Below, piece by piece: positions 7,888 to 14,402 of a stretch of 17,545 nt of DNA. The stretch is from Candidatus Sumerlaeota bacterium (GTDB taxonomy: Bacteria; Sumerlaeota; Sumerlaeia; MWCT01; JAGHBZ01): assembly GCA_021160705.1 (NCBI GenBank), contig JAGHBZ010000357.1:1-17545 (forward strand), given 5' to 3'. The first letter of the stretch is position 1, and every line of letters starts with the position of its first letter. A program made the translations under genes and the position numbers. The notes beneath the pieces are model-generated. The model saw only the letters and a list, made by a program, of their open reading frames with translations. It searched no databases and was not told where the DNA came from.

Positions 7888-8297
7888 GAGAGCACCTTCT
7901 CATTCACCCCCCGAGTATAAATTTTTCATAATTTTGTTCTTATATTAGCTCTTTGGAAAAGGGGAGCTGAGGTAATATTTTTTAGGAGTAGCCTCCTCAT
8001 TCACCCAGTTGTGAAATTGTTCTACCACCTCGTTTATCTTGCTAATAAGGATGATTATGACAGACGTGACGCCTCATATTTAACCACATCTTTTCCCTGG
8101 GATTAAGAAATGGAGTATAGGTCGGTAACGGCAAAACATATATCTTCTCATCCTCCCACAGCTTACAAGCCTCTTTACTAAAGTACACTGAGCAGTTGTC
8201 CAGAACTATTCCTACTATCTTTCCCGGATTTTCCGATAAAATCCTCAATATAAATTTAACAAAATTCCATAAGGCTTTATATAAGGAAGGTGCTCTC
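7888..8297. repeat. 12-bp inverted repeat around the transposase remnant
   Basis: GAGAGCACCTTC at 7888-7899 is repeated in inverse orientation (GAAGGTGCTCTC) at 8286-8297. It brackets most of the IS630 remnant, but no TA target duplication is seen next to the arms, so it is not clearly a terminal inverted repeat. Confidence 0.4.
7895..8006. repeat. 15-bp direct repeat, 97 bp apart, in the transposase remnant
   Basis: CCTTCTCATTCACCC (7895-7909) and CCTCCTCATTCACCC (7992-8006) match at 14 of 15 positions. Both encode 'VNE' in the same sense on the minus strand. Removing one copy plus the DNA between them lets the transposase frame run on as 'NWVNEKVLSYFITNPVKLSDD' to a stop at 7848-7850. Confidence 0.6.
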
Positions 8298-8305
8298 AGG
8301 AATGC
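7945..8305 (-). pseudogene. IS630-family transposase remnant, 3' end, frameshifted
   Basis: Only the C-terminal third of a DDE transposase remains. The open part starts after an in-frame stop at 8306-8308 and reads 'ALWNFVKFILRILSENPGK', then 'GIVLDNCSVYF' with the second catalytic Asp and 'PTYTPFLNPREKMW' with the catalytic Glu. Exactly 34 residues lie between this Asp and Glu, the D34E spacing of IS630/Tc1 elements. The frame ends at a stop at 8042-8044 after 'RRHVCHNHPY', but a +1 shift there continues as 'ISKINEVVEQFHNWVNEE', the expected C-terminal helix, to a stop at 7945. The first catalytic Asp and the N-terminal helix-turn-helix are missing, so it cannot be active. See the direct repeat for a possible further insertion. 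Confidence 0.8.
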
Positions 8306-8328
8306 TTAATTGGCAATATAGAAAAAGG

Positions 8329-8721
8329 CTATAAAGAATATTGTTCTTCTCGTTCCAGATAAGAGATTAAATTACGAATGCGTGCTTGCATTTCTTCGTT
8401 CATCTCTTCAAAGGCAATCCCCGATACGAGTTTTTTCTCGTGCTCAAAATAGTTCAAATAGACGATACGCCCAATAAGTTTCACTTCGCCTCGTTCACCC
8501 GGCAGAAAAAACCTGAGTTTCATATAGCGTTGGGGGCGTAACAGTTTTTTAAACAGTTCCTTTTCAAGACCTTTCACCACCACCTTGACCCCCCCATAGC
8601 TAATATCCAGAATTGTACCCTGAAAATCCCGGGGTTGAAATGTATCTTCTGGGAGAACAAGTGATACCTCTGAGGGGATATTCACGCTTATTCGTTTATG
8701 TTTTCTCCGTTCTTTATTCAT
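8329..8721 (-). CDS. PilZ-domain protein, probable c-di-GMP receptor
   Basis: The 130-aa protein is a single PilZ domain. It carries both ligand-binding signatures: the RxxxR motif as 'RKHKR' near the N terminus and the [D/N]xSxxG motif as 'DISYGG' about 30 residues later. PilZ proteins bind cyclic di-GMP and adjust motility, exopolysaccharide or pilus output by protein contact. There is no transmembrane segment or additional domain. Two starts are possible: GTG at 8724 and ATG at 8721. AGGAGGAG at 8729-8736 is 7 nt from the ATG but only 4 nt from the GTG, so the ATG is preferred. It has no operon partner, and its target cannot be inferred from position. Confidence 0.88.
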   Translation of the reverse strand: MNKERRKHKRISVNIPSEVSLVLPEDTFQPRDFQGTILDISYGGVKVVVKGLEKELFKKLLRPQRYMKLRFFLPGERGEVKLIGRIVYLNYFEHEKKLVSGIAFEEMNEEMQARIRNLISYLEREEQYSL

Positions 8722-9049
8722 CACAGAACTCCTCCTGAGATTTGATGACTCTCTAATATAGATTCGTCAAGAATGGATAGGAACTTAAGGGGAAAGATTA
8801 TTACCACCTTATTGGCAAAAAATAAAGGAATTTCCCTGTTTCGTTCCCTTACTCACCTATTTTTTGATAATATACGGAAATTTCCTTTTGCAGGTCGCTC
8901 CTAACGGGTTAGTCTGTTTTCTTAATCCTGGTGCGTCAGCACTGGGCTAAATAACAGGACGTTCTTTCAGGGGCCTAATAATGTATTCTTTTTGCCAGAG
9001 GGTATAACACGAAGCTTTCTCTGTGCCTTTTCAAAATGAGATTGATGAA

Positions 9050-9079
9050 TTGACATCAGGGTGTCTGCTCAGTTATTTT
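9050..9079 (+). promoter_or_regulatory. Promoter candidate for the ABC permease gene
   Basis: A perfect TTGACA at 9050-9055 is followed after 18 bp by TATTTT at 9074-9079. It lies 91 bp upstream of the start codon. The box is part of ATTGACATC, which recurs before two later genes. Confidence 0.45.
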
Positions 9080-9083
9080 TATA

Positions 9084-9105
9084 TTAAACTGTATTCGCAG
9101 TTTAA
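9084..9105. repeat. Inverted repeat at the presumed transcription start
   Basis: TTAAACTG at 9084-9091 and CAGTTTAA at 9098-9105 are perfect 8-bp arms around TATTCG. The repeat begins about 5 bp after the candidate -10, where an operator could block transcription. It could instead be a 5' leader hairpin. Confidence 0.45.
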
Positions 9106-9140
9106 ACTTAATTTAATTTCTCCTCAGCTTGGTGTGAGTA

Positions 9141-10376
9141 ATGTCAATAATTGAGAATGTAAAACTCGGATTAATAGAGCTCCGCAATCATAAGCTACGT
9201 TCTTTTTTGACCACTCTGGGCGTGATTTTTGGTGTAGGAGCAGTAATAACGATGGTTGCTATCGGTGCTGGCGCTAAAGAAAAGGTGCTCAGCCAGATAA
9301 AACTCCTCGGTACTCACAATATTCGTGTGCGTGCAGTTAAGCTGTACGGGCTTGATGCCCTTGACGCACAACGTAAAGGTGTGCATGGACTGACTACTGA
9401 TGATGCGCACAAAATTGCCGCCATTCTCAAAGACTTCATCACACATATTGCGCTGGCAAAAAATGTCAATGTAAAATTGTACCACGAGAACCGTATTCTG
9501 CCAGCAACGGTACTGGGCGTCACAGCGGATTATCCAGCTATCGCTGGCTGGAGACTCGCAAGTGGCAACTTTATACATCCACTCGCAGACGAACGAGCTG
9601 CGTGTGTCTGTGTGATTGGCAACAAGATTAAAGAATCTATGTTTCCTCTAAAAGATGCTGTGGGTGAACGAATTCGACTTGGGCGATGGTTATTTTCCAT
9701 AGTGGGTGTGCTTGAGCATCAGTCTGTGGGGAGTGAATCCGCTGGAACGGGTGTAGCCAACCCCAATAATACCGTCTATATTCCCCTTAATGTAGCTCTC
9801 AAACGAATTCTCGCCACTGGACTTAATGAACAACTCGACGAGATTGTGATTAAAGTCCGGGAAGAATGCGACCTACAAGAGATTGCAAACATTGTGAACA
9901 ATATTATGCTCAGGACTCATCGTGGCGTTAAAGACTTTGAAATAATCATCCCTGAAGAACTAATGAGACAACAGATGATGACGCAACGAATCTTTACTCA
10001 GGTAATGACAGCTATTGCATTAATTTCACTAATTGTCGGAGGCATTGGAATTATGAACATTATGCTAACCACAGTGACACAGCGCACTCGTGAGATAGGT
10101 ATACGAAGAGCAATTGGTGCGACCAAACGCGACATACTTGCTCAGTTCATTGTGGAGTCAATTATTATCAGTCTGGCAGGGGGTGTGCTGGGCATCATCC
10201 TGGGGATAGCATTTGCCAAAGGTATTAGTCTGTATGCGGGCTGGCAGACTATTATATCGCCAGTGGCAATCATAATAAGTTTCTTTGTTGCTGCGCTGAC
10301 CGGGCTGGTTTTTGGTCTATACCCCTCAGTGAAAGCCGCCAATCTTGACCCAATTGAGGCACTTCGCTACGAATAA
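9141..10376 (+). CDS. ABC transporter permease, MacB/FtsX type
   Basis: The 411-aa inner-membrane protein has the MacB/LolC permease plan: a short cytoplasmic lead ('ELRNHKLRSFLTTLGVIFGV'), one transmembrane helix at about 21-43, a large periplasmic MacB_PCD domain at about 45-280, and an FtsX domain with three helices between about 285 and 405. It ends with 'GLYPSVKAANLDPIEALRYE', the usual terminus of the family. The coupling segment 'TVTQRTREIGIRRAIGAT' that docks on the ATPase is present. These transporters are mechanotransmitters that work with an envelope adaptor and export peptides, antibiotics or lipoproteins. The ATPase domain fused in E. coli MacB is absent, and no LolD-type ATPase or MacA-type adaptor lies beside it. 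Substrate unknown. The ribosome site (GGTGTGAG) is weak. Confidence 0.92.
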   Translation: MSIIENVKLGLIELRNHKLRSFLTTLGVIFGVGAVITMVAIGAGAKEKVLSQIKLLGTHNIRVRAVKLYGLDALDAQRKGVHGLTTDDAHKIAAILKDFITHIALAKNVNVKLYHENRILPATVLGVTADYPAIAGWRLASGNFIHPLADERAACVCVIGNKIKESMFPLKDAVGERIRLGRWLFSIVGVLEHQSVGSESAGTGVANPNNTVYIPLNVALKRILATGLNEQLDEIVIKVREECDLQEIANIVNNIMLRTHRGVKDFEIIIPEELMRQQMMTQRIFTQVMTAIALISLIVGGIGIMNIMLTTVTQRTREIGIRRAIGATKRDILAQFIVESIIISLAGGVLGIILGIAFAKGISLYAGWQTIISPVAIIISFFVAALTGLVFGLYPSVKAANLDPIEALRYE

Positions 10377-10496
10377 CTAATGTACGGTCGTGCTAAAACC
10401 CCATTTACAGCGGAATTTACGCAATCAGTCATTATTTTTAGATTCCGAAGCCTCTGCATTATACAAAATAGTAGTCATAAAACATTAGAATTAAAA

Positions 10497-10526
10497 TTGA
10501 CATCCACGTGGTAAAAGAAATACATT
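10497..10526 (+). promoter_or_regulatory. Promoter candidate for the ABC ATPase gene
   Basis: TTGACA at 10497-10502 and TACATT at 10521-10526 are 18 bp apart and lie about 40-69 bp before the start codon. The spacer contains the palindrome CCACGTGG (10504-10511). It suggests the ATPase has its own start and is not merely read through from the permease gene. Confidence 0.42.
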
Positions 10527-10565
10527 CATTATCATATTATTATTAAACATCACGCTGAGATAAAA

Positions 10566-11492
10566 ATGAGCACTGAGCCAGTAATAGAAATAAAAGACCT
10601 GCGAGTAGAATATAAGCGAGGACTTGGGCTAAAGCCATTGGTTGCGGTAGATGGATTAAATTTAAGGGTGGAGCGAGGGGAAGTCGTTGGATTTATAGGT
10701 CCCAATGGAGCAGGCAAGTCCACTACCATTAAGGCATTGCTGGGGTTTATTTTTCCAAAGAGAGGTAGTGTGAAGGTTCTTGGACTACCTGCTGGGCACA
10801 CATCTGCAAAACGCCGAATCGGATATTTACCTGAGGTTGCGGTATATTATCCATTTATGAAAGCGAAAGAATTGTTAACTATATACGGAGGGTTAGCAGG
10901 ACTGAGAGGCGAAGAGCTGGAGCGAAGAGTGGACGAGGTGTTGACGATGGTTGGACTCAAAGGCAGAGAGAACGAGCTGTTGAAAAAGTACTCCAAAGGG
11001 ATGTTGCAACGTCTGGGCATAGCCCAGGCATTTCTCGGAGACCCTGAAGTGCTTATCCTTGATGAAGTGACCTCTGGACTTGACCCGGTGGGCAGACGTG
11101 ACCTTCGCCAGATTCTGCTGAACTACAAAAAGCAGGGAAAGACTGTGTTTTTCTCCAGCCACGAACTCAGCGAGGTCTCTCTTATGTGCGACAGAGTCAT
11201 CATCATTGACCAGGGGAGAGTCGTTGAAGAGAAAAAAATCTCCGACCTGATGCTTGAGCTTCAAAGCTTTGAAGTTGTTGTCCGCTCTCCAACTCCAGTT
11301 GTGCTGGATGGGACTTATAAGATTGAAAAGAGCGGAGATAATTTATACAGGATTTCGCTTACTCAAAAACAAAAACCCCTGGACGTGCTTACTGAATTGA
11401 TACACAAAAATTATGAAGTTATTGAGTTCGGGAGTCCTGCTCTATCGCTCGAGGAATATTTCGTTAAAGTCGTCGGTAAAAAAATCTCCTAA
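10566..11492 (+). CDS. ABC transporter ATP-binding protein, ABC-2/DrrA type
   Basis: The 308-aa cytosolic ATPase powers a transporter, most likely an exporter. Walker A is 'GPNGAGKST' (45-53), the Q-loop region is 'GYLPE', the ABC signature 'YSKGMLQRLGIAQ', Walker B 'VLILDE' with catalytic Glu167, D-loop 'SGLDP', and the switch His199 is in 'SSHELSE'. The 'LPE' Q-loop, the 'SKGM' signature and the roughly 80-residue C-terminal extension (DUF4162-like) point to the NosF/CcmA/DrrA group, which pairs with ABC-2 type permeases. The neighbouring permease is of the unrelated MacB/FtsX type, and no ABC-2 permease is in the window. The ribosome site is weak. The signal peptidase gene starts 33 bp after it (24 bp if the TTG start is used), so those two are probably co-transcribed. 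Confidence 0.92.
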   Translation: MSTEPVIEIKDLRVEYKRGLGLKPLVAVDGLNLRVERGEVVGFIGPNGAGKSTTIKALLGFIFPKRGSVKVLGLPAGHTSAKRRIGYLPEVAVYYPFMKAKELLTIYGGLAGLRGEELERRVDEVLTMVGLKGRENELLKKYSKGMLQRLGIAQAFLGDPEVLILDEVTSGLDPVGRRDLRQILLNYKKQGKTVFFSSHELSEVSLMCDRVIIIDQGRVVEEKKISDLMLELQSFEVVVRSPTPVVLDGTYKIEKSGDNLYRISLTQKQKPLDVLTELIHKNYEVIEFGSPALSLEEYFVKVVGKKIS

Positions 11493-11525
11493 TCCCTTCT
11501 TCGTGAAACGTCCAAATTGAATCAA

Positions 11526-12275
11526 ATGAAACAAGAAGATAAGAAGAAAAAACCGAAAGAGAAAAAAACAATTTTACAAAGTATCCGGGAATGGATTGAG
11601 ATAATAATAATGGCATTTGTACTGGCAATGTTCATTCGGACTTTTACTATAGAGCTATTCCGAATACCCAGCGGGTCAATGATACCCACACTTATAGGAG
11701 CACGGATAGCAAGGGTGGACATAGACGATGATGGTGATAAAGATTTAGTTGTCCGAACTGGCGTGGGGTATGAGGTCTTTGAACGTGAAGGAGAGCATTA
11801 TATAAATGTGTATCCTGTATCTTCGTTACCAATTGATAAGCAGTTCCAGGTTCGCGAGAATCTGCACTGGGAAAAAGATATGATTCTGGTGAATAAATCT
11901 GCATACTGGTTTCACCCTCCCAAACGCGGTGATATTATTATTTTTCGGGTCCCCAAACCAGAATTCCAGCCAGAAAAACCCATCTATATAAAACGGGTAG
12001 TTGGGCTGCCAGGCGAGAAAGTGGAGATTAACAATTCACATTTATTTATTAACGGAAAACGAGTGACCGACCCACCTGTGTTTAAATATTTGAAGTATAC
12101 CAATAGTTTCGGGTTTCGTCAGACGGTTGTGCCTGAGGGTCAGGTCTATGTGTTCGGAGATAATAGTCCCATTAGTGCGGATAGTCGCAAATGGGGTGGA
12201 GTGCCGCTTGAGAATATAAAAGGGAAAGCCTTCTTCCGATATTACCCCTTTAGTAGAATGAAATTTTTAAAATAG
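11526..12275 (+). CDS. lepB: Type I signal peptidase with an unusual insert
   Basis: This membrane-bound serine/lysine protease removes signal peptides on the outer face of the inner membrane. The product is 249 aa. A very basic, Lys-rich lead is followed by one transmembrane helix at about 22-42, then box B 'FRIPSGSMIPTL' with nucleophile Ser51, box C 'MILVNKSAYWF', box D 'IYIKRVVGLPGE' with general base Lys156 and box E 'GDNSPISADSRKWGGVP'. Between boxes B and C, where relatives have only a few residues, there are about 60 extra residues (58-117) containing 'DIDDDGDKD', a DxDxDGxxD metal loop. The start is uncertain: TTG at 11517 and ATG at 11526 are both possible and neither has a good ribosome site. 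It follows the ABC ATPase gene closely. Confidence 0.93.
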   Translation: MKQEDKKKKPKEKKTILQSIREWIEIIIMAFVLAMFIRTFTIELFRIPSGSMIPTLIGARIARVDIDDDGDKDLVVRTGVGYEVFEREGEHYINVYPVSSLPIDKQFQVRENLHWEKDMILVNKSAYWFHPPKRGDIIIFRVPKPEFQPEKPIYIKRVVGLPGEKVEINNSHLFINGKRVTDPPVFKYLKYTNSFGFRQTVVPEGQVYVFGDNSPISADSRKWGGVPLENIKGKAFFRYYPFSRMKFLK

Positions 12276-12284
12276 CTCCCGCAT

Positions 12285-12304
12285 CCATTGAGACCTTCCA
12301 ATGG
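12285..12304 (+). repeat. Short inverted repeat after the signal peptidase gene
   Basis: CCATTG and CAATGG flank an 8-nt centre just after the lepB stop. There is no T run, so a terminator role is doubtful. Confidence 0.3.
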
Positions 12305-12388
12305 TTGTTACGAGAATTTTAAATTGCCATCTCTTTGATAAAGGGTTACTGTATAATTAATTCTAAATCTAAATACAGGGTATAAATT

Positions 12389-14146
12389 ATGGGAAAGAAC
12401 ATTATTGTTATTTTTGTAACACTTTTATTTTTTTTATTTTTTCAATTAGCAAGTCTTGGGATAGCAAAGGATTGTGATGTCACCAGCACACTTGATGACA
12501 GAGTACTATTTTTTTGCTCAACCTCGGATATGCAATTATTCCTTTCACGTTATGAAAATTCTGCACTTAATAAATTCTTAAATGAACCAGCGCCCAAGTC
12601 GTTTATAGCCCCAGCCATTCAGCAGATAAACCGTTTGGTGAGTTTCTGGCTCGAGCACTTTCAGCTGACCGCACCACGTCTGAGACAGTTGATAAAAGAC
12701 AAATTTGCACTATCAATCGTGATGGTCACATCCACTCCATTGTTGGGTGTACCGCGTCCTGTCACACTAATCAGTTTCAGACCAGATTCATCAGCCATAG
12801 CAAAATGGCTTCAGCAATTTCAAAAGAGACTCCCAGAGGACGTAGACCGGAGCGTTCTGACTATAAATGACATCCGACTCACTTCATTGCATTACTACAT
12901 CAAGACCCCTGTGAAGAATACACAACTCTTCAAATACCATAGCTCAGAAAAGAGGGATAAAACTATCCTGCCCGATGTTTATCGCGAATATGAGCTCTAT
13001 ATAAACTATGGTTTTCATAAAGGGTATTTTCTGCTTGCAATAGGAGAGCCTTCAAGGGTCAAAAAAGCACTCTCTGAGCCAGCACTGATTACTGCTATGT
13101 GTCCATCATCTCCTCCAACGAAATCCCCAGCACCTTCTCTGCAAATTATGGCGAACCTTAAAACACTGAATAAGGCTAAAATTATAAAAGGGAAATTTTT
13201 TCGACAGGCAATTATTATTTTCAATGTGACAAAGGCAAAACTGGTATGCTTGCCTTACCCGAATGAATTGCGTCTGAATATGACATTTTTACGTGCTGGC
13301 GAAGAGAAGACGTCTGCCCACATTCCCCGGAGAAAAGAGGCGTTATTTCGGTATTCTTCAATGATGCCAGACGATGCTGATTACTTCCTTATTGCAACTA
13401 TTAACTGGGCTGATGCCTGGCACTGGTTTGATAAAAACGTTGCCCACCTCTCCCGGAAATTTCAAAGAAATCAAAAAGCCGTGCTGGAAAATTTAAGCAA
13501 AAATTCTAAAACTTTACTTGGTGAATTTTTTGCAAAGGCACTGGGTCAGGAGGTAGCATTGTTCCCTCTGCAAATTAAATCTGAGGATACGCAGACATCC
13601 TATAACCAGCTAATGCTCTTTATTGAGCTTAAAGAGCATAACTATTTTAGCTCTATGCTACGCAGGGTGCTGAGAATCGTAGCACAAATTACGTATTTTG
13701 AACTTAGTGAAGAGGACCTGAATAGCGGACGTTTGTTCATTCTGAAAGAACAACGCCCCACAACTCAGGAAACCAGAGAGGTGGTCTTCTGGGTTGGTAA
13801 AGAATTCGCCCTGGTCAGTGGACGAACAGAAGCCATTGCCAGCTTACTTCACCAGCCACGTTCTGGGCTCTCTCTTTATGAGAAAATCCCATTACTCAAA
13901 CAGTTCACTCTCAAGCCGGTGTTTATTCTTTCCTGGCGTTCATTCAACCTCTCAGCACTCCTTTCAGAAATCAATACCACAGCAAAGACTCTTAAAGTTG
14001 ACCTCCAGAATTTTAATAAAGAAGTTCTCAACATCGACCAGTATATCCCCTCTTCTCTGTTTAATACATATTTTAGTCACGCCCATTTGTTCATTATCAC
14101 ACAACCTGAGAAGACAGAGATGGTCTTCCAGCTCTGCTACAAATAA
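12389..14146 (+). CDS. Secreted protein of unknown function, DUF3352-like layout
   Basis: I do not recognise this 585-aa protein with confidence. It has a clear signal peptide (about residues 1-26, 'IIVIFVTLLFFLFFQLASLGIA') and no later transmembrane helix, so it should be periplasmic or surface-exposed. Two segments look alike in pattern: one around residues 35-115 ('DRVLFFCSTSDMQLFLSRYE' onward) and one around 325-400 ('PDDADYFLIATINWADAWHW' onward). Each passes from a short beta strand through amphipathic helices to a '(L)G.E.AL' or 'FALSIV' strand. That repeating plan resembles DUF3352-type proteins of Cyanobacteria, Myxococcota and Planctomycetes, whose function is unknown. A TATAAT at 12352-12357 could be its -10 box, but no -35 fits; AGGG at 12377-12380 is the likely ribosome site. 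Confidence 0.7.
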   Translation: MGKNIIVIFVTLLFFLFFQLASLGIAKDCDVTSTLDDRVLFFCSTSDMQLFLSRYENSALNKFLNEPAPKSFIAPAIQQINRLVSFWLEHFQLTAPRLRQLIKDKFALSIVMVTSTPLLGVPRPVTLISFRPDSSAIAKWLQQFQKRLPEDVDRSVLTINDIRLTSLHYYIKTPVKNTQLFKYHSSEKRDKTILPDVYREYELYINYGFHKGYFLLAIGEPSRVKKALSEPALITAMCPSSPPTKSPAPSLQIMANLKTLNKAKIIKGKFFRQAIIIFNVTKAKLVCLPYPNELRLNMTFLRAGEEKTSAHIPRRKEALFRYSSMMPDDADYFLIATINWADAWHWFDKNVAHLSRKFQRNQKAVLENLSKNSKTLLGEFFAKALGQEVALFPLQIKSEDTQTSYNQLMLFIELKEHNYFSSMLRRVLRIVAQITYFELSEEDLNSGRLFILKEQRPTTQETREVVFWVGKEFALVSGRTEAIASLLHQPRSGLSLYEKIPLLKQFTLKPVFILSWRSFNLSALLSEINTTAKTLKVDLQNFNKEVLNIDQYIPSSLFNTYFSHAHLFIITQPEKTEMVFQLCYK

Positions 14147-14234
14147 TTTTTTGATTGCGCATTAATTGCAGGAGTATTCGTGAACTTCACAACAAAGAGA
14201 AAGGGCTCCCAAAAAAAACGCTCCTGACGGATAA

Positions 14235-14267
14235 AAAGATTTTTACCCTTCGGGTTATAATATCTTT
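14235..14267. other. Hairpin with imperfect stem between two genes
   Basis: AAAGAT (14235-14240) can pair with ATCTTT (14262-14267), and ACCC with GGGT around a TTC loop, with a few mismatches between. It lies about 90 bp after the preceding stop codon. A terminator is possible, but the U-rich tail expected on the plus strand is missing. Confidence 0.3.
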
Positions 14268-14307
14268 AGAGTCATAGAAAAAAATATGGATATTTTCAGA
14301 ATGCATA

Positions 14308-14339
14308 TTGACATCTAATAAGTGAATATTCATTGTAAT
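14308..14339 (+). promoter_or_regulatory. Promoter candidate for the TlpA-fusion gene
   Basis: TTGACA at 14308-14313 lies 95 bp before the start codon and belongs to the same ATTGACATC box seen before the two ABC genes. The best -10 (TGTAAT, 14334-14339) is 20 bp away, longer than usual. Confidence 0.35.
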
Positions 14340-14402
14340 ATTAATGCTTTTTAGATTTACGGTTTAAGGTTTTTAAAAACTAAATAGAAGGAGGTTGTTT
14401 TA

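Larger units (their letters stand above)
8722..9140. other. Intergenic region between divergent genes
   Basis: About 420 bp lie between the PilZ gene (leftward) and the ABC permease (rightward). The right end contains a promoter and inverted repeat, listed separately. The rest is AT-rich with no coding or RNA gene that I can support. Confidence 0.5.

Noticed and set aside
9195..9578. Long minus-strand reading frame inside the ABC permease gene.
   Set aside because: Its translation has a composition typical of an antisense shadow, and the plus strand encodes a clear permease.
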